A stretch of DNA of 9,003 bases from an uncultured Clostridia bacterium (lineage in GTDB: Bacteria; Bacillota; Clostridia; Oscillospirales; Acutalibacteraceae), in NCBI GenBank assembly GCA_947165615.1, contig CAMVBD010000032.1:1-9003 (forward strand). The letters run 5' to 3'. Each line of letters begins with the position of its first letter. Position 1 is the first letter of the stretch. The translations under genes were made by a program, and so were the position numbers. The notes beneath the pieces were generated by a model. The model made no database searches. It worked only from the letters and a program-made list of their open reading frames with translations, and had not been told where the DNA came from. Positions 1 to 6,607 of this stretch are shown here, in pieces.

Positions 1-2340
1 GCTGTGATGCGGACCGACGCCGGCGCCGGTGCGCGACGCTGTGTTATTGGTGACGGTCCTGTTCGTAAGGGTTACGGCTCTGCCGCCCGCGTTCGTCCAG
101 ATCGCGCCGCCGTTGCTCTTTGACGTGTTGCCCGTGACAGTGCAGCTCTGAAGCGTCAAAGCGCCGTAATTGACGATCGCGCCGCCGCCGTGGTTGACGG
201 AGATATTATTTGTCATCGTAACGTTTTTGAGTACTGCAGAGCCGTTTTCGGTGTTGAAGATCGCGCCGCCGTCGTCGCCGTCGTTCCCGCTGATCGTACA
301 GTTCTTTATTATGAGAGTACCTTTGTTGTAGATCGCGCCGCCGCGGTTTTCGTTGTTCTCGTGGCTGACGTGGTTATCCGTGATCGCCCCGCCGACGATA
401 ATCAGCGTACCTTCATTATAGAATGCGCCGCCCTTTTCTGCATAGCCGCCGGTGATCGTGCCCGTGCCGCCCGCGCCGGAGTCGCATACCGTAAGCGTGG
501 CGCCCGAGGCGACGGTAAAGACGCCGCCGAGAAGCGACGCGGCGTTTTGGGCGCGGTCGAGCGTATAGCCGTTCAGATCGAGCGTGATCGCCTTGCCGCT
601 GACCAGAAGCCTCAGATCACTGCTCTGGGCGGTCAGGCTCTGGCCGAGCGCTATGGTATCACCGCTCTGCGCGTTGCTGATCGCGGTTTGCAGCTCCGCC
701 CAGCTTGTGATGGACACCGTCCAAAGAGCACGCGCCGTTACGTTGCCCGTTACAAGCAGCTCTTCGCCGGGCTGCATGATATTTGCAGAAGAATCGCCCG
801 CGCTGATCTCCCATGCAAAGAAATGTTTCCCAGCAGGCGCGGTAAAGCCGTTTTCGGGAAGGGTATATGTATCGTAAGCATTGATCGCTGCAGAATCCAT
901 CGTGCCGGAGCCGCCGCCGTTGTCAAAGCTGATTGTGTAATCGGTTTTCCATATCGCTGTCACGGTCGTATCGGCGTTGACCAGCACGGTATCGCCCGGC
1001 TGTTTAACGACCGGATCAGCGTCGCCGACCTTGACCGCCCAGCAGATAAAGGGTTCTTCGGCTGACGGCGCAGTGAAGATACAGGCCGGCAACGTGTACG
1101 TGCCGCCCGGAACCTCCTCGCTTTGCATACTGCCCGTGCCGTCGTTTTTGTCAAAAGTGACATCCCAAATACCCGCAGTTTTCGGAATAATCGTATCTGA
1201 AATAGTTCTTGTCGCGGTGTATCCGTTATATGTACGGGTTTTGGATAAGCCCACACTTATAAAGGGTTTATCAAATAATGCCGCATGACCTTCATAGTTG
1301 GAATCGGTGGTAATGCGCATATCGTAGCCGGGTTCCGTGTAGTTAAATCGAATGTAGCAATCCTTGCCGCCGATTCCTGCCGCCACAATCCCTTCGCCGC
1401 GACTGGCGTTGACTATACCGCCGTTAAACGTAATGTGACCGTATTCTCCGGAGTTGCCGTTACCGATGCCCGCACCGTATTTACCGCCCTGTGCCTGAAT
1501 GGTACCGCCGCCGACGGTGATCTCGCCGCTGCCGCCTTTTCTGCCGCCGCCGATACCGGCTCCGTAATAACCGCCGACTGCGGTTACGTTACCGCCGTTG
1601 ATGGTAATTGTATCGCCGCCGAAGTTTTCACCGCCGCCGATACCCGCGCCGTGATCGCCGCCGGTTGCAGTTACGGTTCCTCCGTTGATTACAATCACAT
1701 TGCCGCTCGTACTGTAGGCGCCGCCGATACCCGCTGCGCCTTCGCCGCCTGTCGCGGTTACGGTTCCGCCGTTAATAGTAATCGTTCCGTAGTTTCTGCC
1801 TACCGAGGAGCCGATACCCGCACAGTGCCAAGCTCCGGTCGCAATAATAACGCCGCCGTTTACGGTCAGATCGCCTGCGTCATAGTTGTCATAAGTATAA
1901 CTATCAATCCAATGTCCTCCGCATTCGGGGCTTGCGCCGATACCCGCGCTTTCATAACTGCCTTGAGTGTTGCCTTTTGCAATCAACGCGCCGGTGCCGT
2001 TCTTTTGCGCCCAGATGGTGAGGGAATACCCCTCTCTGATAAAGATACCCTTATTCGCGTTCAGCGTTGCGCCGTCGCAGAGCAGCAGGTTGACGTTATC
2101 GCCCTCAACGGCGACCCTGTCGCCGAAGACGACGTCGCTGTTCAGAACGTACCAGCCATTAGACCAGTTCCTGACGCTGCCGTCCAGCACAGTGTAGTCT
2201 GTGATCGGCGTCTGCGCCTCGCCCTGCGCGTCAACGTATTCGATCGCGTCCGCCGCGAAGACCGCGACCGGCGCGACGGTCAGCAGCAGCAAAGCAGACA
2301 GCATGACCGCGAGAATTTTATGTAACCGTGTGGTTTTCAT
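1..2340 (-). CDS. Large secreted surface protein, InlB-repeat and beta-helix type (C-terminus outside window)
   Basis: This is an open minus-strand frame from ATG at 2340 to the window edge: 780 codons, no stop. The start is set by GGAGG seven bases upstream and by a promoter just before it. Residues 1-30 form a signal peptide (Lys/Arg N-region, LLLL core, cleavage near VFA-A). Residues about 40-130 resemble the carbohydrate-binding/adhesin head common in Clostridia (WYVLNSDVVF, VNLLLCDGATL). Residues about 131-326 hold seven AGIG repeats, 392-539 two InlB-B/Listeria-Bacteroides-type repeats, and about 540-780 a right-handed beta-helix with GGAI-N-G and T-NN/GN turns. It is probably an exported adhesin or glycan-binding wall protein; no catalytic residues are visible. 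Any wall or membrane anchor would lie beyond the window. The class is well supported; the ligand is unknown. Confidence 0.88.
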   Translation of the reverse strand, partial: MKTTRLHKILAVMLSALLLLTVAPVAVFAADAIEYVDAQGEAQTPITDYTVLDGSVRNWSNGWYVLNSDVVFGDRVAVEGDNVNLLLCDGATLNANKGIFIREGYSLTIWAQKNGTGALIAKGNTQGSYESAGIGASPECGGHWIDSYTYDNYDAGDLTVNGGVIIATGAWHCAGIGSSVGRNYGTITINGGTVTATGGEGAAGIGGAYSTSGNVIVINGGTVTATGGDHGAGIGGGENFGGDTITINGGNVTAVGGYYGAGIGGGRKGGSGEITVGGGTIQAQGGKYGAGIGNGNSGEYGHITFNGGIVNASRGEGIVAAGIGGKDCYIRFNYTEPGYDMRITTDSNYEGHAALFDKPFISVGLSKTRTYNGYTATRTISDTIIPKTAGIWDVTFDKNDGTGSMQSEEVPGGTYTLPACIFTAPSAEEPFICWAVKVGDADPVVKQPGDTVLVNADTTVTAIWKTDYTISFDNGGGSGTMDSAAINAYDTYTLPENGFTAPAGKHFFAWEISAGDSSANIMQPGEELLVTGNVTARALWTVSITSWAELQTAISNAQSGDTIALGQSLTAQSSDLRLLVSGKAITLDLNGYTLDRAQNAASLLGGVFTVASGATLTVCDSGAGGTGTITGGYAEKGGAFYNEGTLIIVGGAITDNHVSHENNENRGGAIYNKGTLIIKNCTISGNDGDDGGAIFNTENGSAVLKNVTMTNNISVNHGGGAIVNYGALTLQSCTVTGNTSKSNGGAIWTNAGGRAVTLTNRTVTNNTASRTGAGVGPHHS
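722..1167 (-). repeat. Two InlB-B-like (Flg_new) repeats
   Basis: Two consecutive modules of about 74 residues occur in the surface protein. The first runs from WDVTFDKNDGTGSM to VTAIWK (1167 to about 946). The second runs from DYTISFDNGGGSGTM to ARALW (about 945 to 722). Both share the order (T/I)xFDxxxGxGxM, Y-TLP, FTAP, W near the middle, QPG and a final xxTAxW, which is the hallmark of InlB B / Listeria-Bacteroides repeats. They are usually extracellular stalk or spacer domains. Confidence 0.8.
1362..1950 (-). repeat. Seven AGIG-type repeats inside the surface protein
   Basis: On the minus strand this stretch encodes seven copies of a unit of about 27-30 residues with the pattern (T/I)xINGGxVxAxGGxxGAGIGG. 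The AGIG cores are followed in turn by ASPE, SSVG, GAYS, GGEN, GGRK, NGNS and GKDC. The units are diverged rather than identical, so they are an old protein repeat and not a young DNA tandem array. Such units build parallel beta-helix coils in Firmicute surface proteins. On the plus strand they create GC-rich shadow frames. Confidence 0.85.
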
Positions 2341-2373
2341 AAGTATACCTCCGGAACTTATAATTCACAATTT

Positions 2374-2406
2374 ATTATAATATGCTGCGTCCAAAGGATG
2401 TCCAAA
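2374..2406 (-). promoter_or_regulatory. Activator-type promoter with tandem heptamer operator, surface-protein gene
   Basis: On the minus strand, TTTGGAC-ATCC-TTTGGAC (2406 to 2389) is followed by 9 bp and then a perfect TATAAT (2379 to 2374). The region where a -35 box should sit, 16-18 bp upstream of the -10, has no TTGACA-like hexamer, so an activator is expected. The start of transcription would be near 2367, giving a leader of about 26 nt with a GGAGG site before the ATG at 2340. The same 18 bp with the same 9-bp spacing recur at 4720-4752. This fits SARP operators (heptamer direct repeats, 11-bp period, close to the -10); the likely binder is the REC-SARP regulator encoded next door. 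Confidence 0.8.
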
Positions 2407-2441
2407 GAAAACCGCCCTTTTTTACGAAAAAAAAGAGCGGT
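2404..2441 (-). terminator. Rho-independent terminator of the two-component operon
   Basis: It lies 27 nt past the response-regulator stop codon. The arms at 2411-2423 and 2429-2441 pair over 12 bp (ACCGC with GCGGT, then C-G and six A-T pairs) with one mismatch and a 5-nt loop. On the minus strand the hairpin is followed by TTTCTTT. That T-tract runs directly into the first heptamer of the downstream operator, so terminator and promoter are fused. Confidence 0.82.
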
Positions 2442-2467
2442 CTGACTAATATTTTTAATATTTTTAT

Positions 2468-3277
2468 TTAATGAATTTGCCTTTTTGTTGCCTCACGATC
2501 CAGCGCGCCTTCAGAAATGCTGGCCCAGGAATAGGCGCTCATGTATTTTCCGCGATAGGCGTTCACAGCGTCGCAATCGCCGGAGTAAAACAGATAAACG
2601 TCGCAGAGAAATGTTTCCGGCCTCATGCGGAGTATTCCTTTTTCCATCTCCACAATTTCCGGAATCCCGTATTCACGAAGCGTCTCCCGCAAAGAACGAA
2701 TGTATACGTCAATCTGTTTTTGCATCTTGCGGTCATATGGCCGGTCTTCCCAAACGGCGGCGAACAGCTCGGCGCGGGTTGCGCCGGCACCCTGCTTATC
2801 CACAAGAAAGGCAAGGATCTCTTTCGCTTTTGCAAGTTTGAATCCCACCGGTTTCCCGTCCACGTAGACGTCAAACTCGCCGAAGGTCGTGATCCTGATA
2901 TGCGTGGGGCCGGGAGCATGCGGAGCGCGGCAGACATAAGCGATCTCCGCCGCCAGCTTTTCCTGCGATACGGGCTTGAGCAGATACCCTGCAGGATGGA
3001 CCTCGTATGCGTCGAATGCGTACTCCTTATATGCGGTAAGGAACAGGATCGCCGTTTGCGGTGTGATTTCTTTGATCCGTGCAGCCAATGTGATCCCGTT
3101 GATCTGAGGCATGTTGATATCCAGCACGGCAAGCTCCGTGGGGTGGCTTTTGATCCATTCCAGCGCGTCAAACGCATCAGTAAAGCCGGTCGCGTCTTCT
3201 ACCCCTGGTACGAGCTGGCATTGTTTTACGGTATATTCTGCAGCCAAAGGCTCGTCGTCCACGCAGATCACATGCAT
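2468..3277 (-). CDS. Two-component response regulator, receiver plus SARP-type winged helix
   Basis: 269-residue cytoplasmic transcription factor. Residues 1-120 are a CheY-like receiver with all key residues: acidic pair D7/D8, phosphoacceptor D53 (VLDINMP), T81 and K101 (LKPV). From about 127 (ITTFGEFDVYVDGKPV) to 225 lies an OmpR/SARP-type winged helix; the AKAKEILAFLVDKQG and RAELFAAVWED stretches are typical of SARPs. The usual BTAD activation domain is nearly absent: only about 45 residues follow (CDVYLFYSGD, YMSAYSWAS). This is the COG3947-like REC-wHTH-BTAD group in compact form. The ATG at 3277 has GGAGG upstream and overlaps the kinase gene by 10 nt, implying translational coupling. 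I infer that it binds the TTTGGAC tandem repeats on both sides of the operon. It is less likely to be LytTR, as no LytTR domain is visible. Confidence 0.92.
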   Translation of the reverse strand: MHVICVDDEPLAAEYTVKQCQLVPGVEDATGFTDAFDALEWIKSHPTELAVLDINMPQINGITLAARIKEITPQTAILFLTAYKEYAFDAYEVHPAGYLLKPVSQEKLAAEIAYVCRAPHAPGPTHIRITTFGEFDVYVDGKPVGFKLAKAKEILAFLVDKQGAGATRAELFAAVWEDRPYDRKMQKQIDVYIRSLRETLREYGIPEIVEMEKGILRMRPETFLCDVYLFYSGDCDAVNAYRGKYMSAYSWASISEGALDREATKRQIH

Positions 3278-4551
3278 TTGGGGCCCTCCTTTATCTGTTT
3301 ATTCGATGCGTCCGGAATCAGCAGCGTAACGGAAGTGCCGTTTCCCGGCGCGCTCTTCAGCGTCACAGTGCCCTCGCAAAGCAGCTCCACACGGCTTCTC
3401 ACGTTTTCAATTCCGATATGCGATCTGTCGGAAGTTTTCAGCCCGTCGGGATCAAAACCCACGCCGTTATCCTCCACGGTGATACGGTGAAAATCCGCTT
3501 CGCGAACGGCGGTTACCGTCACGAGGGCATCCTTTCTGCCGCGAACGCCGTGGCGGATCGCGTTTTCCACAAGGGGCTGGACCGTTAAAGCGGGGAGCGT
3601 GAAATCCCTGTCTTCGATCCGGTAGTCCACACGAACGTTCGGGAAACGCTGTGTTTCAATTTCCGCATACAGCCGGGTATGCTCCAGCTCCTTTGAAAAC
3701 GGGATCAGATCCGCATCGTTCAGGATATCCAGATTTTGCCGCAGATAGCTGCTGAAATTTTCCAGCGTACTGTCCGCCAGCGGCGGATCCTTTGCATACA
3801 AGGCGCGAATGGTATTGAGTGCATTGAACAGAAAATGCGGCCGGATCTGCGTCATCATGATTTTTACGCGCTGCGCGGCTTCCATGTCTTTTTCGCGCGC
3901 GTGGACGAACTGAAAGTGCAGCCAGATATAGTAAAATACAACGCCCGCAACGATGGCAATCGTCAGGAATGAAACCGGCTGCGGCTCCATGCCAACGCAC
4001 AGATCGAGCGCAAGGGCAGCAATGATGCAAACCGCAACAAAAACAGGGATCAGCTGTTCGAGTTTTTTTGTTTCACGAAAGAGAAAAAGCGAACGCAACA
4101 GCAATAAAGCCAACAGGACCGCGCTGAGTATGAAGCTGCTGATCCACAGCGGTCCGCGCAGAAAAGCGAAATCGAATTCCCGTATCTGGAAACACCATTT
4201 CGTTAAGGGCGAACTGAAATACAGCGCCGCGTTGACCCCGGCAGACGCCCACAGCGGCCATTTTTTGCCGTCCGGTTGTACGATTTGCAAAAACAGGATC
4301 AGGATCACTGGGCGTACGGCAAAACCGAAAGCGGAGAGAAAGCCCTTCAGAAGCAGACCCGTGCGGCTGACAAACAGATCGTTTTCCCAAAGATTCTGAA
4401 CGATTAGGGTCGCGCACAACGCCAGAATGATCAGCATGATTTTTCGGTGATCCCGCCGGAGGTACGAATCTACAACGACCGTAAACACAAGTCCGAAAAG
4501 CAGAAGAACCAGAGGAAAAAGCGCCGTCAGCGTCCCGAAACCGATCGTCAT
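3268..4551 (-). CDS. Sensor histidine kinase, LytS/YehU type with multi-pass membrane sensor
   Basis: 427 residues. The N-terminal half is strongly hydrophobic, with about seven likely membrane segments near residues 7-27, 37-54, 66-90, 98-113, 133-158, 166-184 and 192-212; no large extracellular domain is seen. After a short coiled stretch comes a His_kinase (PF06580-type) core: IRPHFLFNALN with phospho-acceptor H239, N-box PLVENAIRHG (N330), G1 box DNGVGF (361-366) and a second Gly segment GIENVRSR. Both the phosphotransfer and ATP-binding parts look intact. A longer in-frame reading back to 4818 is possible, but the ATG at 4551 is chosen because the promoter (-10 at 4594-4599) lies just upstream and the extra residues are not membrane- or sensor-like. 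It is co-transcribed with the response regulator. The ligand is unknown; it may sense a cell-surface or sugar cue. Confidence 0.92.
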   Translation of the reverse strand: MTIGFGTLTALFPLVLLLFGLVFTVVVDSYLRRDHRKIMLIILALCATLIVQNLWENDLFVSRTGLLLKGFLSAFGFAVRPVILILFLQIVQPDGKKWPLWASAGVNAALYFSSPLTKWCFQIREFDFAFLRGPLWISSFILSAVLLALLLLRSLFLFRETKKLEQLIPVFVAVCIIAALALDLCVGMEPQPVSFLTIAIVAGVVFYYIWLHFQFVHAREKDMEAAQRVKIMMTQIRPHFLFNALNTIRALYAKDPPLADSTLENFSSYLRQNLDILNDADLIPFSKELEHTRLYAEIETQRFPNVRVDYRIEDRDFTLPALTVQPLVENAIRHGVRGRKDALVTVTAVREADFHRITVEDNGVGFDPDGLKTSDRSHIGIENVRSRVELLCEGTVTLKSAPGNGTSVTLLIPDASNKQIKEGPKCM

Positions 4552-4593
4552 ATCTGTCTGTCCCCCCCAACATTGCGTATTCCGACGATTCTC

Positions 4594-4622
4594 ATTATAG
4601 CAGATTGCGAGAAGGATTTCAA
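4594..4622 (-). promoter_or_regulatory. Housekeeping-type promoter of the two-component operon
   Basis: On the minus strand, TTGAAA (4622 to 4617) is separated by exactly 17 bp from TATAAT (4599 to 4594). This is a near-consensus sigma-70/SigA promoter. Transcription should start near 4587, giving a leader of about 36 nt before the kinase ATG at 4551. The leader holds a run of seven G (4562-4568) in the Shine-Dalgarno position. No TTTGGAC repeat is linked to it, so the regulator genes look constitutive rather than autoactivated. Confidence 0.8.
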
Positions 4623-4644
4623 GAGGGACTGCCTGCGCAGTGAC

Positions 4645-4670
4645 CAATAGCAAATCGTTTCTCAATAGCA
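4645..4670. repeat. Direct repeat CAATAGCA, two copies
   Basis: CAATAGCA occurs at 4645-4652 and again at 4663-4670, an 18-bp period. The pair lies between the kinase promoter and the glycosidase-operon operator, upstream of the kinase -35 box. It could be a binding site for another regulator or chance; nothing in the window identifies a binder. Confidence 0.35.
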
Positions 4671-4719
4671 TGTTTTCTGTGTGTAAATAATAATTTTTTT
4701 TATATAAATCCTCTATTTT

Positions 4720-4752
4720 TTTGGACATCCTTTGGACAGCGACTGTTATGAT
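4720..4752 (+). promoter_or_regulatory. Activator-type promoter with tandem heptamer operator, glycosidase operon
   Basis: TTTGGAC-ATCC-TTTGGAC at 4720-4737 is followed by 9 bp and TATGAT (4747-4752). The operator is identical over 18 bp to the one before the surface-protein gene, and the spacing to the -10 is also identical although the 9-bp spacer differs. No -35 box is present at the right distance; an A/T-rich tract (about 4685-4720) lies just upstream and could help RNA polymerase binding. Transcription should start near 4759. This rules out the TTG at 4721 and makes the ATG-ATG at 4748-4753 doubtful as starts, because they lie inside the operator or -10. Confidence 0.8.
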
Positions 4753-4795
4753 GGAATCAATATCGAATAGTATTCGCATATCACAAACGGTCACT

Positions 4796-5317
4796 GCCGA
4801 TGAAAAACAGGCTGCCACCTGGCGCGACGCGCTGGACTACCCGAGTACTTATCAAACGGGATATATGCGCTCCTTTTTGGAGGACGGCAAATGGTGGGAA
4901 CTGATCCCGCGCTTTGACGACGAAGGCTGGTTTATGCCCCATGGAGGGGTTTACGGCCTGTGCGCCGCCAATGAGGACCGATCTGAAATTGTGTTGTATT
5001 TCTATTCCTTTGCTGACCCTTCCGTTGCCGAACGGCCCAACACGGATTCCCGTGGCGGCAAGGAAACCGGAACACTCGGTCATTTAAAACCGCTTGCCAG
5101 ATACGAGTATCAGTGGTATGATCCTATCAGCGGAGAATACGGAAGGATAGGGGCTTTCCGAGCGTCGGCGCTCGGCACGTACTGCATCGGCGAAAAGCCA
5201 ACGGCCACCGACTGGGCGCTCAGGATCACGCCCGCGCCTTTGCCCTTCGGAGAAGCATTCGGGGAATTCACTTCCCGTATTTTTTCATCAAAACAGAAAG
5301 CGCAGGAGGTCGACGAT
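4796..5317 (+). pseudogene. 5'-truncated DUF4038 (apiosidase-like) glycosidase, C-terminal remnant
   Basis: The frame shared with the downstream GH43 gene encodes about 145 residues resembling the end of DUF4038/apiosidase-like glycosidases. There is a last barrel helix (WRDALDYPSTYQTGYM), then WWELIPRFDD--WF, IVLYFYSFADP, TGTLGHLKPLARYEYQWYDP, SGEYG and KPTATDWALRI. The catalytic TIM barrel that should precede it is missing; upstream lies the operator/-10 and about 40 bp of unrecognised DNA. The frame has no stop and runs into the GH43 start, so a 5' deletion that joined a regulated promoter to the gene's 3' end is the simplest reading. Alternatively, it is translated from ATG 4748 or 4865 as an N-terminal domain of a fusion of about 620 residues. 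No convincing ribosome site precedes either ATG, whereas the GH43 start has a strong one. Confidence 0.6.
5260..5286 (+). terminator. Possible weak terminator or attenuator hairpin
   Basis: CGGGGA (5260-5265) can pair with TTCCCG (5272-5277) around a 6-nt loop, including one G-T pair, and is followed by TATTTTTTC. It sits after the DUF4038 remnant and before the GH43 ribosome site. It could be the old terminator of the truncated gene, now acting as a partial attenuator in the operon leader. The stem is short, so this is tentative. Confidence 0.3.
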
Positions 5318-5320
5318 ATG
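5303..5320 (+). promoter_or_regulatory. Strong ribosome binding site that sets the GH43 start
   Basis: AGGAGGT at 5304-5310 is followed by 7 bases and ATG at 5318. It is a near-perfect anti-16S match inside a continuous reading frame. Its presence argues that GH43 is translated as its own protein and not only as the tail of the upstream frame. Confidence 0.75.
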
Positions 5321-6607
5321 AAGCTCCCGGACGGAGACTTTATCCGTATTTTTCCCGATATGGGCGTGTGCGATCCGCATGTGCATATCTATAACGGCAA
5401 GGCGTGGCTCTTTTCTTCGCATGACAGAGGCCCAGGCCAGCCGATCTTCCGCATGGACGACTGGCGGATCTTCTCTTCGGATGATTTGGTGAATTGGAAA
5501 TTGGAAGCGACAGTTCATCCGGAGGACACCTTTCTCGGACAATGCGAAGAATGCTACGCGGTGGATTCCGCCGAGCGAAACGGCAAATACTATTTCTATT
5601 TTTCACAGCAGCAGTATCAGACCGGCGTGATGGTGAGCGAAAAAGGCCCCGCGGGGCCGTATAAAGACGCACTGGGCGCGCCGCTGCTGCCGCCGCGCCT
5701 CGCCGAAACGCCTTCTTACGATCCCACCGTTTTCATTGACGACGATGAAAACCAAACGCCATATATCATGTGGGGCTATACGCTCGGCGCCGACCATTAT
5801 TACATTGTGCGTCTGAACGAGGATATGATCTCACTCGCCGAGGAACCGAAAATGGTAGAGATCGAAAACGGTTGGCAGAACGACGCCTGTTGGATCTCTA
5901 AATTCGGCGGCGTGTACTATCTCAATTCGCATGAGGGCGATTACGCCACGAGCGACAATATCTATGGGCCGTATACGTACCGCGGAAAGATCTGTCAGGA
6001 TTGCTTTACCGATCACGGCACGTTCTTTACGTTCCACAATCAGCTTTACTTCACATACGCTGTGCCCGAGAATTTCGGAAGCGACGAACCGCTGGACCGT
6101 TATTACCGCACAATGAAGATCGTCTACGCGCACCTGAAAGACAACGGCGAGATTGTAACGGACGATTTTATCAAAAAGGTGGGCGTTGGGCAGTATAACG
6201 CGAAATGGGATGAGATCAGGGGCGAATGGTTTTTTGACGCGTCGGACGGTATTGTCAAAAAAGAAAACGACGACGGCTTCGAGCTGCGCGGCATTGTGGA
6301 CGGCATGCATCTGACCTTCCCGAACATTAAAAATATGCCTGAAAACGCGACACTGCGGATATGCGTTTCCAACGGCAATGATACCCCTTGTACGGTGGAA
6401 GTCCGCAAGGAGAATGAAAAAGGCAAGCTCCTCGGTACGTGTACTGTCGGGAACACAGGGGGCTTTGACAAGTATCAGACCTTTGATATCGGACTGAAAA
6501 ACAACGCAGGCACGCTGGGGCTGTGCTTTGTATTCAGAAGCGACGCCCCCGAAGCGCTGCGGTTTGACATGTTCAGCTTTATAGAGAACACAGGAAAGGA
6601 TGAATGA
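5318..6607 (+). CDS. Glycoside hydrolase family 43-like protein with C-terminal CBM6-like module
   Basis: 429 residues from ATG 5318; no signal peptide, so probably cytoplasmic. Residues 10-300 look like a five-bladed GH43 propeller: general base D19 in GVCDPHVHIYNG, pKa modulator D135 in YDPTVFIDDD, YATSDNIYGPYTYRG, and a DHGTFFTFHNQLYFTY segment matching the family's H-G-S-F region. The spot where GH43 enzymes carry the general-acid Glu (FEA-W before KxxGxYYL) reads NDACW, with D189 instead. Residues about 325-425 resemble CBM6: LTFPNIKNMPENATLRI, LLGTCTVGNTGGFDKYQTFDIGL, LRFDMFSF. Family members act on arabino- or xylo-configured side chains; the actual substrate is not known here. The frame is open upstream to 4721 through a DUF4038 remnant. 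The stop overlaps the next gene by 4 nt. It is first of three co-directional genes under the TTTGGAC operator. Confidence 0.85.
   Translation: MKLPDGDFIRIFPDMGVCDPHVHIYNGKAWLFSSHDRGPGQPIFRMDDWRIFSSDDLVNWKLEATVHPEDTFLGQCEECYAVDSAERNGKYYFYFSQQQYQTGVMVSEKGPAGPYKDALGAPLLPPRLAETPSYDPTVFIDDDENQTPYIMWGYTLGADHYYIVRLNEDMISLAEEPKMVEIENGWQNDACWISKFGGVYYLNSHEGDYATSDNIYGPYTYRGKICQDCFTDHGTFFTFHNQLYFTYAVPENFGSDEPLDRYYRTMKIVYAHLKDNGEIVTDDFIKKVGVGQYNAKWDEIRGEWFFDASDGIVKKENDDGFELRGIVDGMHLTFPNIKNMPENATLRICVSNGNDTPCTVEVRKENEKGKLLGTCTVGNTGGFDKYQTFDIGLKNNAGTLGLCFVFRSDAPEALRFDMFSFIENTGKDE

Noticed and set aside
719..725. Single GTCCAAA heptamer inside the surface-protein gene
   Set aside because: It has no second copy at 11-bp spacing and no -10 box, so it is probably chance.
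1362..1950. Possible CRISPR or tandem DNA array
   Set aside because: The periodicity is at protein level with diverged nucleotides; there are no identical repeats with unique spacers.
190..2325. Long plus-strand frames (190-1065 and 1285-2325)
   Set aside because: They are shadows of the GC-rich repeats of the minus-strand surface-protein gene, have no ribosome site, and encode Ala/Arg/Val-rich sequence without domains.
2471..3490. 339-residue plus-strand frame opposite the response regulator
   Set aside because: The minus strand encodes an unmistakable receiver-winged-helix protein; the opposite frame has no recognisable motif or ribosome site.
4721..4753. TTG 4721 or ATG 4748/4751 as start of the GH43 frame
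   Set aside because: TTG 4721 is inside the operator and ATG 4748/4751 overlap the -10 hexamer, so they would not be in the transcript; no ribosome site precedes them.
4552..4818. N-terminal extension of the kinase to 4818
   Set aside because: It would start beyond the kinase's own promoter and inside the divergent operator/-10; the ATG at 4551 fits the promoter and the membrane segments.
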